From contig JABTUS010000005.1 in NCBI GenBank assembly GCA_015075305.1, positions 1 to 64,000 on the forward strand: a stretch of DNA of 64,000 nucleotides, written 5' to 3'. The translations under genes were made by a program, and so were the position numbers. The notes beneath the pieces were generated by a model, which made no database searches, was not told where the DNA came from, and saw nothing but the letters and a program-made list of their open reading frames with translations. This document shows positions 1-12,805 of this stretch, in pieces (position 1 is the first letter of the stretch; each line of letters begins with the position of its first letter). The DNA is from Opitutaceae bacterium. Its GTDB lineage: Bacteria; Verrucomicrobiota; Verrucomicrobiia; Opitutales; Opitutaceae.

Positions 1-100
1 GTTTCGTGGAGGTTCCATTCCTCCACACTCGCAAACCATACTGCTTAGTCGGAGAGATTGTCCTTTGATGTCGCTCGACGCCGGCGACTTTACGGTTGAA

Positions 101-622
101 CTACTTTCGTGCCTTCTGGGGAATGTATCCAGGACCAAAGACATAGCCATGGCCTTGATTTCGCTCCCCCGCCGGAGAAATCATTGGTAAGCTTCGAATA
201 GGTTTTTCTGGACCTCGTTTGGCCAATGTCAGAGTTTCCTTATCCAAGTAGATTCCCGCATTTGTATTCAGAGAAAATAGAGCACTATCATTTGCATCAC
301 GTTCCGAGTTCCTCTTGCGCACATTCCCATTTCCGACGGCTTGAAAAGATACAAACCACGAATTTCCTTCATCCAAAATTATAATGTTTTCAAAATATTC
401 TGAGTCATCCAGAATCAGTATATTTCGTGCGGCTTGAATTATCCGCCCAACATTTTCCAATGTTGGCCTACTAGTCCTTCCATCCCGAAAAGGGAAGGCC
501 TCACGAGACAGGAAAAATACAGTTGGATAGATTGGCACGTAATCCACCTTGCGCGAATCTTGTGCAAAATTCGTCAAGCAGAAAATGACTGCAAATACAA
601 TAAATCGGCTCATTTTTCGCAT
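101..622 (-). CDS. small secreted protein overlapping the RHS 3' end; candidate immunity protein
   Basis: This gene encodes 173 residues of no family I recognise. The N-terminus (two basic residues, then the hydrophobic stretch FIVFAVIFCLTNFAQ) looks like a signal peptide, so export to the periplasm is likely. The rest is soluble, has no further membrane segment, and contains an ILILDDSEYFENIIILDEG stretch predicted to be strand-rich. Its ATG lies inside the last codons of the upstream RHS frame (13-base overlap), so the two are probably translationally coupled. A small unrelated gene directly after a variable RHS tail is the usual place for an immunity gene, which is the basis for the suggestion. 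Base composition is AT-richer than the surrounding chromosome, matching the RHS tail and suggesting joint acquisition. The function is inference from position only. Confidence 0.6.
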   Translation of the reverse strand: MRKMSRFIVFAVIFCLTNFAQDSRKVDYVPIYPTVFFLSREAFPFRDGRTSRPTLENVGRIIQAARNILILDDSEYFENIIILDEGNSWFVSFQAVGNGNVRKRNSERDANDSALFSLNTNAGIYLDKETLTLAKRGPEKPIRSLPMISPAGERNQGHGYVFGPGYIPQKARK

Positions 623-3147
623 CCAGTCATTATAGCATCAACAAATTCCTTACTGGAGGTAACTTCGATGCCAGGCGAACTACTCAGCACTGGATAGGAT
701 CCTCTATAAGATGATAATTCACCTGACTTGTCCTCAATTGCCTTCACTCCAACCGAAATTACTGTCGCACTTTCGGGATTGAATAATACGATTGGTACTA
801 CTGGCGCCCCGGTGCTAAGTGCTACCGATTCGGGAAGATCTGATGAATTCACGCGGGAAGAGTGCGTCATGAATATCGCAATCACGCCAATCTCCTCAAT
901 CGTTTCTTCTATGATCTTACTTTGGAAGTAGCTATTCAAAGCCTCTGAACTTGAGAAAATATGTGTATCAAATACTTCTAGCGCTTTCCCCGTGACTATA
1001 TCTCCGATGACTGCAGGGGCTTCATTCTTCCCACCAAAGATTACTTGAGTGAGTTCAGCTATCATTTCTCCCCACTTGTTGAATGCAGTCCCAGCTCTAT
1101 CTATTAGTTGCTTGCGCTTGTCGCATGGCAACTGCTGAAGTTTTTCAACCAGTCTCTTAGTAGTCGGATTTCTCTCTGTTTCAATTGGAGTTGGATCCGA
1201 TGAACCACCCCCTTCGTCCGAACTGCTGTCTCCGCTACCGTAGTCCACAGTTGTGTCGCCGTAGTCGAGATACCATTCAGCCGCGGAATATCCATTACTA
1301 CGGATCCGCGCCGCTGTAACAGTGAACGCATCCAACTCGATGATTTCTTTGAGTCCGAGATCATCCCATTTATTGATTGGGTTGTTTCTCACGAAGGCAT
1401 ACAAATTCAATCCTCCGTTCTCCTGAATCGGATCCCGGCCGATGAAGCGGCCGGTTTTTGGGTCGTAGAATCGTCGGCCATAGTTGTACAGCCCGATGTC
1501 CGAAAAGTATTCCTTGGTTCCGTGGGCGTAGGTGAGGAGACCTATCGGCATGTTGGCAGGCAGGCCACTGGGATAGAATGCCACCTCGCCGAAGGCGCTC
1601 AGGCTTCGGCTGTAGCCGCCGCTGAAGCCCCAGATGTTTCCGCGTCCGTCATAGTGCGGCAGGTAGCCGATTCCATTGGACCACACAACGAGCAAGCCTC
1701 CGGTGCCGTCGCCGCTCGCATGCCGTCCGGCCAGATCCCTTCCCCAGAGGTATTGCGCGGTCTGCGTGTAGCCTCCCACGGTGTCGTACCGCAGAGCGAC
1801 ACGGTCACCATCGTAGAGGCGCCATGAGGTGCCTGGCACGCTGTAGCCGTAACCGGGCCACGGTTGCCAATAGCCGGTGTACTTCACGAGCCGGTGCCGA
1901 TAGTCGTAGGCAAAGCTGTAGACCATCGAACCCTTTGTCACCTGAACGAGCCGATTCTCCGCATCGTAGACATTGGTCTGCGTGCCATTGCTGAGGAGAT
2001 TGCCGTCGGCATCGTGGGTCCACGCGCTGCCCCCAACCGCCGTGTACTGGTTGAGCGCATTGGCCTGATAGGCGGCTCCATTTCCGTCACGCGGTTGCCT
2101 TGTTCGTCATAGCTCGACGCTTCCCGGTCCGATGTCAGTTCCGATCGTGGATTGTAGGAGAAGGGAATGCCGGAAAGAGACTGTCCTCCTTGTACTGCGT
2201 TTCGATCACGATGCGCGAAAAATCTCATCGCGGGTGTACTCGAAGCGGTGCGCGCTGAAACTCCCGCCACTGTACCGATTGTCATAAGACACGAGATCAT
2301 CGCGGTGCGCCGCCCAAGTAAGTTCCTTTGTGTCGCTTCCGCCGATCGAAGCCGGCAGCCCTGAATTCGCGAGGTACGTGTAGGTGAATGTCGCCGGTCC
2401 GCTGACCGAGGACAGGAGCCCGGTTCCCGCTGCACAGGCGTAGTTCACCCCTTGCCCGAACGCAGTTGAGCCGGTGGGCTGCATCATCGGCGAGCTCTGC
2501 GTCCGCCGGCCATAGACATCATGGGTGTATGCAATCGACCCTGTGCCGAATCCAGTCAGCGTCAGCGCCTCGTTGGAGAGTTGATCGTAAGCCGTGTAAC
2601 TCATTGTACGGCTGCCCACGCCATCGACAACCGTGGCGATGCGCCCGCGTCGGTCGTAGGTGTAGGTGATCCCCGGTGTGCCGTCCGAATAGGTCGTCGA
2701 CAGGAGCTGTCCGGTGGCCGGGTCGTAGCCATAGTTCGTCACCACCCCGCGCGCCCAGGCGCGCGAGCTCATGCGTCCGGCGGCGTCATACGCATACGTC
2801 ACGCTCATGGAGTTTGCATCGGTCTTCGCCAGAAGCAACCCTGTCGCCGATCCATATGTCCAAGTCGTCCGGTCATACGCGCCGGTTGTCGCCGTCGGCC
2901 AGGTGGCGCCGCTCCAGCCCGTGCCTCCCCGGTAGCTGCGCAGTTCAACGATCTTTCCGCACGAGCAGTAGCTGCGCTCGACCGGGTACGATGCCGATCC
3001 CCATTCCCTCACAACCCGGCCATGGAGGTCATACTCGACGCGCCGCGTCTGATTCTTCGCATCGGTGGTGGCGATGCGGCGCCCCGCAGCATTGTACTGG
3101 TAAACCTCGGTGATGCGGCTTGCGGCCAGATCGGCGGGATCGATCAT
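610..3147 (-). pseudogene. short RHS/YD-repeat protein with variable C-terminal domain, frameshifted
   Basis: From 3147 downward the translation shows YD repeats (YNAAGRRIATTDAKNQ, YDLHGRVV, YDAAGRM, YDRRGRIATV). It ends in the RHS core with the closing motif GRFIGRDPIQENGGLNLYAF, then NPINKWDDLGL. After the core comes a tail of about 240 residues, Ser/Asp/Gly-rich at first and then unlike any domain I know, in AT-richer DNA: a typical polymorphic toxin arrangement. The reading frame breaks between about 2225 and 2070. It runs in one frame to DEIFR, moves to a second (IETQYKEDSL), a third (SGIPFSYNPRSEL, SYDEQGNRV), then back to the first (AYQANALNQYT). This fits three one-base losses that sum to a codon. 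The start at 3147 overlaps the upstream gene by 4 bases (ATGA). No N-terminal encapsulating portion or signal peptide is present, so even the intact form would be a short RHS orphan. Confidence 0.75.
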
Positions 3148-3638
3148 GGCGCCGCCTCCTTTCCGCGGCCAAGTCGCGGTGTGAGTTTGCTCGGCGGAGC
3201 CGCCTTCTCCGGTCCGCGATCCGGCTTTCGTTCCTGCGCGTTCAGCCGGGATTCAAGTGCGAGCGCCTCCGCGGAAATCGGGTTCACCGCGAGCACGCGG
3301 GCCAGTTCGCGCCGCGCAGTTGTGCGGTCGCCGAGAATCAAAGCATGAACCCGGGCCTTGATCAGAATGGCCTGCTCCCGGCGGGCGGGATTCGAGTCCA
3401 ACTCGCCCAGGAGGGAAAGGACCGCCGCGAAACCCTTTCGCGCTTCGTCCAGGCGGCCGTTCTCAAGATCGGCGCTGGCTTGCGTCCACGCCTTGAAAAA
3501 CGCCGTTGCCTGAGCCTTCGGCAGGCTCAGCTTCAGGAATGCATTGGGATCCGACGGCGGTGCCTGCTCGCGCGCGGCCGTTTGCCCGCTCAGGCGTCCC
3601 TCGCTGGGCAGCACCGCCAGCAGCAGAATCGCCAGCAA
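3144..3638 (-). CDS. small secreted TPR-like helical protein
   Basis: A protein of about 164 residues with a hydrophobic N-terminus (LLAILLLAVLP) that probably acts as a signal peptide. The body is helical with alternating Ala/Leu-rich segments (AFFKAWTQASADLENGRLDE, ARRELARVLAVNPISAEALA) resembling one or two tetratricopeptide repeats. The second helix pair ends in the classic TPR phrase VLAVNPISAEALAL. The C-terminus is basic and Pro-rich. The start is uncertain: TTG at 3638 is the first plausible codon before the hydrophobic stretch, but the frame stays open upstream. The stop overlaps the RHS start by 4 bases, so the two form a transcription unit. I infer an accessory role for the RHS product, such as folding or export, from this coupling alone. 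Confidence 0.55.
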   Translation of the reverse strand: MLAILLLAVLPSEGRLSGQTAAREQAPPSDPNAFLKLSLPKAQATAFFKAWTQASADLENGRLDEARKGFAAVLSLLGELDSNPARREQAILIKARVHALILGDRTTARRELARVLAVNPISAEALALESRLNAQERKPDRGPEKAAPPSKLTPRLGRGKEAAP

Positions 3639-4145
3639 AACTCCTTGGACAAATCGCCTGCACGCCGGCGAGCACGCAACGAGATGAAACGATCCTTTAC
3701 GATTGTCGCGGTAACCGCCTACGGCACGGCAGCTTGTGTGTGTTGGGGGCGAACATGGGGTGCTGCACGAAGCCTCCGTGAATGCGATGATCGGGGGAAG
3801 GATCAGAGCCTTGGTGCGCTGCGAGATCAGCCGACACTCCTCAAGGTCCGCAATGAAATTCTTCAGTCACCGCCCCAATTGCGTGAGCTTCGCAAACTTC
3901 GGTGAGAGTTTTTTTGCGACACTCTGTTCGTGCCTCGATCTTCATGCCTCTCGTTCAGTCGACCCTCCTGCCAGCCTGCGGGCATTCACCATTTAACCCG
4001 TCGTTGAACCGGTGGCCGAATAGGATGCGTGAGCATGCCTCGGTTTGATCGCCCAGCCAGATGAAATGTCCGTGCACCGGCCCCATGCCGGGCAAATTTT
4101 TCCTTTGCGCGGGTAGCGTGGGGCGTCTGAATCGAGCGCTTATTC
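3639..4145. other. intergenic region without a recognised gene
   Basis: About 500 bases between the divergent helical-protein/RHS unit and smc. Short open frames here lack homology-like features and none has a convincing start. It must hold promoters for both directions, but I cannot point to clear -35/-10 pairs. No tRNA or structured RNA was recognised. Confidence 0.5.
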
Positions 4146-8009
<3,864 letters not shown>

Positions 8010-8082
8010 CGGGGCGAGGTCCCCCGCATCCGGTGAAGCGCGCGCGGGCATCGATCTATTGCTGAACACCGATTGACGGGGA

Positions 8083-8523
8083 ATGGTCATGTGGACGCGA
8101 CTCCAGAACCTGCTCGGCCTGGGCGAACCGCTTTCGACGGGGGCTTGGGGGGAGCAGGCTGCGGCCGGGTGGCTGGAGCGCGAATGCGGATTCAAGATCC
8201 TGGCCCGCAACTGGCGGAGCCCCGGAGACAGGCGCGACGAACTGGATCTTGTGGCGCTGGATGGGGCGATGCTGGTGTTTGTCGAGGTGAAGACCCGGCG
8301 TGCGTCGGCCCGGGTGTCAGGATACCATGCGATCAACCGAAGAAAACGCGCCGTCTTGAGAAGGGCCTGTGATGCATTCCTGCGGTGGCTCCCGCCCTCG
8401 CAGCGACCGGAGCACTTTCGGTTCGACGTTGTCGAGGTGGCGGTGAAGACGGGCGCCCAGCGAACGGCGACGATCTCCCATTTCAAGAACGCGCCGCTTT
8501 TCAGAAGGTACTACCGCCGGTGA
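8083..8523 (+). CDS. YraN family (UPF0102) endonuclease-like protein
   Basis: A protein of 146 residues matching the YraN/UPF0102 family, which has a Holliday-junction-resolvase/restriction-endonuclease-like fold. Visible hallmarks are [15 protein letters not shown] at the N-terminus, ILARNWRSP, then [10 protein letters not shown] followed by [10 protein letters not shown], which together form the PD-(D/E)xK-like metal site (Asp, Glu-x-Lys). The C-terminal FRFDVVEV is also conserved. The length is normal to slightly long. In many bacteria this gene sits near rnhB; here it follows smc by about 70 bases on the same strand and may share its transcript. The exact physiological role of the family is not established. 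A nearby in-frame ATG (MWTRLQNLL, codon 3) is an equally possible start. Confidence 0.88.
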   Translation: MVMWTRLQNLLGLGEPLSTGAWGEQAAAGWLERECGFKILARNWRSPGDRRDELDLVALDGAMLVFVEVKTRRASARVSGYHAINRRKRAVLRRACDAFLRWLPPSQRPEHFRFDVVEVAVKTGAQRTATISHFKNAPLFRRYYRR

Positions 8524-8552
8524 GCCGAAGGAGAGTTTTTCCCTTCCCTGAG

Positions 8553-8643
8553 CATGACAAAGCATGCCCCTCCAACGGAGGGGGGAAAGCGAGCGATGGG
8601 TGGATGAATGCGATTCTGGAGGGGCACGCTCCGTCGTGACCGG
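8553..8643. repeat. inverted-repeat copy of a dispersed short element
   Basis: The left arm (8553-8574) and right arm (8617-8643) are imperfect inverted copies sharing the core GGGGCACGCTCCGTCGTGACC (on the right arm). By my alignment 18 of 22 positions of the left arm match the reverse complement of the right. The same sequence recurs at 10285-10311, 15700-15720, 62413-62438 and 62459-62485, always between genes. It lies just after yraN and before the sulfatase remnant. It could act as a hairpin at the 3' ends of transcripts. Confidence 0.7.
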
Positions 8644-8694
8644 ATTGAGATCGGTGCAGACCGCCGCGTGCCGCCTGAGTGAACCGGCGTCAGT

Positions 8695-10106
8695 TCAGTT
8701 CCTGGAAAACCGGGCGTGAAGCTGGGCGCGGAGGCCCGCCACGACTTCGGTTTGTGCGGGTTGTTTGGCGAGATTGTGGCTCTCCAGCTGGTCGCGGCGG
8801 TGATCGTACAACTCCACGCCGTCCGCTCCGGCGGCGCCCCATTCCGTGTAACGCCAGTCTTCTGTCCGGATCGAGCGGCCATTCCGGACCTGGGTGAATG
8901 CGGGATACGGCCAGGGAGCGTCCGCATTTTTCAGGAGGGGCGCCAGGCTCCGCCCTTGCAGCGTCACTGGCGCGGGCAGACTGGCCAGCTCGGCCACCGT
9001 CGGGTAGATGTCGAGGAATTCGACGATGCGTTCGGTCTTGCCCGGTTTGGCATATCCGGGGCGTGGAACGATGATCAGCGGAGCTCGGGCGGATTCCTCG
9101 AACAGGCTTTGCTTCTGCCACTGGCCGTGCTCGCCGAGCAGATAACCGTGGTCGCTCAGAACACGACGATCGTGTTGTCGGTGAGGCCAAGGACATCGAG
9201 TTCGTGCAACAGGCGGCCCACCTGCGCATCCATGAATGAAACACACGCGTAGTAGGCGCGGATGATCTCCCGCTGCTGCCGGGTGGTGAGTCCCCAGAAA
9301 AGCGGATGACTCCTGACGTTGTCGGGCAGCCACAGTGCGGCGGATGGCACCTGGCTGAGGTCGGGGATGGCGGGGGCCGGGATCGAATCGGTCGGGTAGA
9401 GATCGAAGTATTTCTTCGGAGCGATGTACGGCGTGTGCGGACGATAAAAACCGGCCGCGAGAAAGAAGGGCTGGTCGCGGTGGGCGCGCATCAGCTCAAT
9501 GGCGTGCGTGGCGACAAGGCCGTCGGTCTGCTCCCCGTCGGTGCCGTCGGCGGCGAGAAAGGAAGGGGCGATGCCGAGGCCCATCTTTGGAATGAAATTG
9601 GTGACGAGATCCTCCTCCTCCTTGTCGCGACCGCGGGGATTGACGGTTTCGTCCCATGACGCCGGGTCGTCGAGCCCCGGTGTGCCGACTTGTTTGGGAA
9701 CGCCATAGTGATAGATCTTGCCGACGCGCATCGCACGATAGCCGTGGTTTCGAAAAAGCTGGGGCAGCGTCACGACATCGGGGAGTCTTTCGCGGAAGTG
9801 GGTGGTGAGGTTAAACACGCCAGTGGAGTCCGGGCGCATGCCGGTCATGACCGATGCGCGCGCGGGATTGCAGAGGGGAAACTGCGTGTAGGCGCGGTCG
9901 AAGGCCATGCCCCGGCGCGCGAGCGCATCGATGTTGGGAGTCCTGACGATGGGATTGCCATAGACACCGAGAGCGCAGGTCAGGTCGTCGACGGCGATGA
10001 AGAGCACGTTCGGCGGACGAACGGGCGCGGGCGCCTGCGCGCCTTGGCCGACCGTGGCGGCGCCTGCGAGGAAGAGGAGGGCAAGGATTGCGTCGATGGC
10101 CTTCAT
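8695..10106 (-). pseudogene. Cys-type sulfatase (iduronate-2-sulfatase-like), single frameshift
   Basis: A secreted type I sulfatase that would hydrolyse sulfate esters of sulfated polysaccharides or glycosaminoglycans. The start ATG at 10106 gives a signal peptide (MKAIDAILALLFLAGAATVG). The N-terminal part shows the metal ligands in LFIAVDDL, the formylglycine motif CNPARASVMTG (C-x-P-x-R type), MRVGKIYHYG, and [14 protein letters not shown]. At about 9156-9162 the frame breaks. Translation ends in NTIVVF-stop, and the next frame continues with [13 protein letters not shown], the conserved second metal-site block of this group. Restoring one base (TGA GC to TGG AGC) would give [15 protein letters not shown], so a one-base deletion explains everything. 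The remaining C-terminal part ([32 protein letters not shown]) is intact to 8695. Either a recent pseudogene or an assembly error. No anaerobic sulfatase-maturating enzyme is nearby. Confidence 0.85.
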
Positions 10107-10507
10107 GGAGTTGAGGCGTTGATCATTTCTCGCTGGCGGCGGCGAGTCGACATCCCAATTCACGGTCGGCCGGGCAGCGGAGAAAATGAATGATGATGGG
10201 ATTGGTGATACAGAGTCGGAGTTTTTCACGCGGAGCCGCGGAGCAGGCGGAGAGGAGAGAAAATCGAGGGGATTGACTTTCATCTGGAGGGGCACGCTCC
10301 GTCGTGACCGGGGGACGCGCGTCGCGGCTTGTTGGCGGAAGGATTTAACGCGAAGAGGCGGAGACGCGGGGAGGCAAGGGTCCGCAGATTGCGCGGATTT
10401 TCGCGGATTGAATTCCGAGATCGGAGAGTCTGCGCCAATCTGCGAAATCTGCGGATGGCGCGGTTTGCTCAGGCCTTTGCGCCCGCACAGGGCGGCAATG
10501 TCCTGCG
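10107..10507. repeat. repeat-bearing intergenic region
   Basis: There is no gene in this 400-base interval. It contains a copy of the dispersed element (10285-10311), two purine-rich CGCGGAG-type stretches (about 10227-10260 and 10344-10376), and a perfect 10-base inverted repeat (TCCGCAGATT at 10381-10390, AATCTGCGGA at 10446-10455) filled with degenerate ATCTGCG/CGCGGATT words. The last resembles a repeat type common in PVC and other large genomes. Confidence 0.6.
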
Positions 10508-11773
10508 CTACCTGGCCGCAAGGGACGGCGGTTTAGCATGTGCCGCGGCGTAGTCCTCCGCGACTTTCAGGACGCGCAGGGCGTTGCCACTCCAGAATTT
10601 TTTCACGTCGGCCTCCGTGTATCCGGCCGCGAGAATGCGTTCTGTGATTCTTGGGGCGCCAGTCACGTCCATCAACCCTTCCACGCCGCCGCCTCCGTCG
10701 AAATCGCCGCTGAACCCCACGTGGTCGGGTCCCGCGACCTTCAGAGCGTGGAGCACGTGCGCCATGTACTGGTCGAAGGTGGCCATGGGCATGGGATACT
10801 GACGCTCCAACTCGGCGCGCGCCTTGAGGTATTCCGCAAAACGTTCGGGTGACTCTATGTTCGAGCGACCGCCGAACCGGGCCATGAGGGCGGCCATGGC
10901 GTGATTGCGCTCCGGATTGATCTTCAGCGGCGCCACGTACGCGCTGAAGGCGTTCACCTGAATGACGCCCCCCTTGGCTGCCAGCGCTCTCAGGAGGTCG
11001 TCGCCGATGTTGCGGGGATGATCGTAGACATCCTTGCACCCGGAATGCGACAGGATGACGGGAGTCGCCGACAGTTCCAGAAAGTCGCGGAGCACCTGGT
11101 CCGACGCGTGCGACGCATCAAGCACGATGCCCAGCCGGTTGCACTCCTTCACGAGCTGTTTTCCCATTGCGCTCAGCCCGCCGTGCTCCGGACCATCTTT
11201 GTCGGTGGCGGAGTCCGCGAGATCATTGTTCGCCAGATGCACCGGCCCGAGGATGCGCACGCCGATGTCGTAGAACGTCTGCACGAGCGTGAGGTCATTG
11301 CCGAGCGGATAGCCGTTCTCCATCGAAAGGTAGACGATCTGCTTCCCCTCGGCGGCAATGCGCTCGGCATCCTCGCTTCGGGTGGCCAGCTCGAAATGGT
11401 CCGAATGCCGGGCCGCCATCTCGCGTATGCGAAAGGCGATCTTCAGCGCGGTGTCGCGCGCCTCCGCGTTGCCCGCCGGCGTGCGCGGCCCCTGCCGCAC
11501 GTACAGCGCCCAGAAGCCTCCGTCGAAGCCGCCGTCCACCAGACGCGGGTAGTCCACCTGGGTGAAGTCGTCCCTCCAGGTGTGGCGCTGCATGACATCC
11601 CAGCCCGGACGCGCCAGGTTCACTGCGGAGTCGAAATGCGTATCGAGCACCAAGGCGCGTGCATGGATTTCAGCGGCGGTTTCGGCCATGCCCGTGGCGG
11701 CAAGCGTCATGCTGGCAATGATTGCCAGAAGGCTGGCGGATGCTTCGCGCAGACGCGATGGGAGTATCTTCAT
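10508..11773 (-). CDS. membrane dipeptidase, peptidase M19 family
   Basis: A zinc-dependent dipeptidase of the renal dipeptidase family (M19), expected to cleave dipeptides, including mixed L,D forms, in the periplasm. The chosen start at 11773 gives a signal peptide (MKILPSRLREASASLLAIIA ... MAETA). A GTG-led extension to 11893 is possible but would bury the signal. Metal-binding motifs are in family order: LDTHFDS (His and Asp), YLSMENGYPLG (bridging Glu), LDASHASDQ and VILSHSGCKDV (His residues), with PRNIGDDLLRALA after them. GFSGDFDGGGGVEGL near the C-terminus is the usual late Asp-containing block. The length of 421 residues is normal. It is divergent from the DUF971/hisI pair and has no obvious operon partner. 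Confidence 0.9.
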   Translation of the reverse strand: MKILPSRLREASASLLAIIASMTLAATGMAETAAEIHARALVLDTHFDSAVNLARPGWDVMQRHTWRDDFTQVDYPRLVDGGFDGGFWALYVRQGPRTPAGNAEARDTALKIAFRIREMAARHSDHFELATRSEDAERIAAEGKQIVYLSMENGYPLGNDLTLVQTFYDIGVRILGPVHLANNDLADSATDKDGPEHGGLSAMGKQLVKECNRLGIVLDASHASDQVLRDFLELSATPVILSHSGCKDVYDHPRNIGDDLLRALAAKGGVIQVNAFSAYVAPLKINPERNHAMAALMARFGGRSNIESPERFAEYLKARAELERQYPMPMATFDQYMAHVLHALKVAGPDHVGFSGDFDGGGGVEGLMDVTGAPRITERILAAGYTEADVKKFWSGNALRVLKVAEDYAAAHAKPPSLAAR

Positions 11774-11892
11774 GGGAAAGGGCGGGGATTTCACTTCCAA
11801 CGTGGACAAACAGTCGCCAGGGGCAAGCGTGGCGACTGGGGATTTTTTTCTGGGCAGTGCCGGGTCGCATTGATTGGCTCGCTCACTTGCCA

Positions 11893-12198
11893 ATGCACAC
11901 GCCGGTCGACATCCAACTCGTCGGGCCCGAGGTCGCCATTCGCTGGAGCGACGGACTCGAGTCGTTCCTGTCCGGCGAACAATTGCGCGCGGCCTCGCCC
12001 AGCGCGGAAACGCAGGGCGAAAGGGACATCTTTGGCAGGCAGTACGGCGGCGACGGCCCGAAGCGTTTCCAGGGCGTGTCCGTGCTGGGCTGGGAAAAGA
12101 TCGGAAACTACGCGCTGCGCTTCGAATTCAGCGACGGTCATCGCACCGGGCTCTACAGCTACGATCTGCTTCGCGATCTGGCGGACCGACATTCGTAG
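11893..12198 (+). CDS. DUF971 domain protein
   Basis: A stand-alone DUF971 (gamma-butyrobetaine hydroxylase N-terminal-like) domain of 101 residues. The family signature is clear: [13 protein letters not shown] near the start, an internal loop after [19 protein letters not shown], then [12 protein letters not shown]. In other bacteria such proteins are often encoded beside iron-sulfur or Mrp-type ATPase genes, and some contain a zinc site; no Cys cluster is visible here. ATG at 11893 was chosen because homology begins almost immediately ([14 protein letters not shown]); the frame is open further upstream. It lies 114 bases before hisI on the same strand. Function unknown. Confidence 0.8.
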   Translation: MHTPVDIQLVGPEVAIRWSDGLESFLSGEQLRAASPSAETQGERDIFGRQYGGDGPKRFQGVSVLGWEKIGNYALRFEFSDGHRTGLYSYDLLRDLADRHS

Positions 12199-12311
12199 GA
12201 TCCCGCCGGATTGCCGGTCGTCGACGGAGTGGCGCGTCTCCGCTGCCCCCGTACGAAATTTGCGAACTCGTTCAGCACCGTTTCCTCCATCACCATCATC
12301 AACAATCCTCC

Positions 12312-12770
12312 ATGTCACTTCCCCTGCGAACCACCACCACCGAGATCGAGCTAGGCCGGCAGCTTCAACCCAAGTTTGGATCCGATGGGTTGATTCCGTG
12401 CATCACCCAGGACTTCTCCACCGGCGAGGTCCTGATGTTTGCCTACATGAATGCGGATTCCCTAGAGCACACGCTGAGGACGCGGAAGGCCACGTACTGG
12501 AGCCGGTCCCGTCAGAAGCTCTGGGTGAAGGGGGAGGAGTCCGGCAATGTGCAGATGGTGCGCGAACTCCGCACGGACTGCGACCAGGATGTCCTCCTCA
12601 TCCGCGTGGATCAGACAGGCGCGGCCAATGCGTCGTGCCACAATGGATACAGGAGCTGTTTCTACCGGCGCCTGGTCGATCTGGATTCGGCGGCTAACCG
12701 GGGTGACTTCTCGCTGGAATACACCGCGGAGCGGCTTTTCGATCCAGCGACGGTTTACAAGAAGAAGTAG
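12312..12770 (+). CDS. hisI: phosphoribosyl-AMP cyclohydrolase
   Basis: HisI opens the adenine ring of phosphoribosyl-AMP, the third step of histidine synthesis, in the cytoplasm. The 152-residue protein carries all family blocks: [39 protein letters not shown], the metal-binding [11 protein letters not shown], and [11 protein letters not shown] containing zinc-ligand cysteines. It is the mono-functional form without a fused HisE domain. An ATG at 12312 follows a CTCC-rich rather than AGGAGG-like stretch, so no strong ribosome binding site is visible. No other his gene occurs in the window, so the pathway is dispersed in this genome. Confidence 0.95.
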   Translation: MSLPLRTTTTEIELGRQLQPKFGSDGLIPCITQDFSTGEVLMFAYMNADSLEHTLRTRKATYWSRSRQKLWVKGEESGNVQMVRELRTDCDQDVLLIRVDQTGAANASCHNGYRSCFYRRLVDLDSAANRGDFSLEYTAERLFDPATVYKKK

Positions 12771-12805
12771 CCCGCCGCGTTTCACGGCGAGATCGTCCGG
12801 GTGGA

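Noticed and set aside
14-28. Hairpin GGAGG-TTCCATT-CCTCC at the window start resembling a tRNA T arm
   Set aside because: No acceptor stem or CCA follows in the right place and the loop lacks the conserved G57-A58 pattern.
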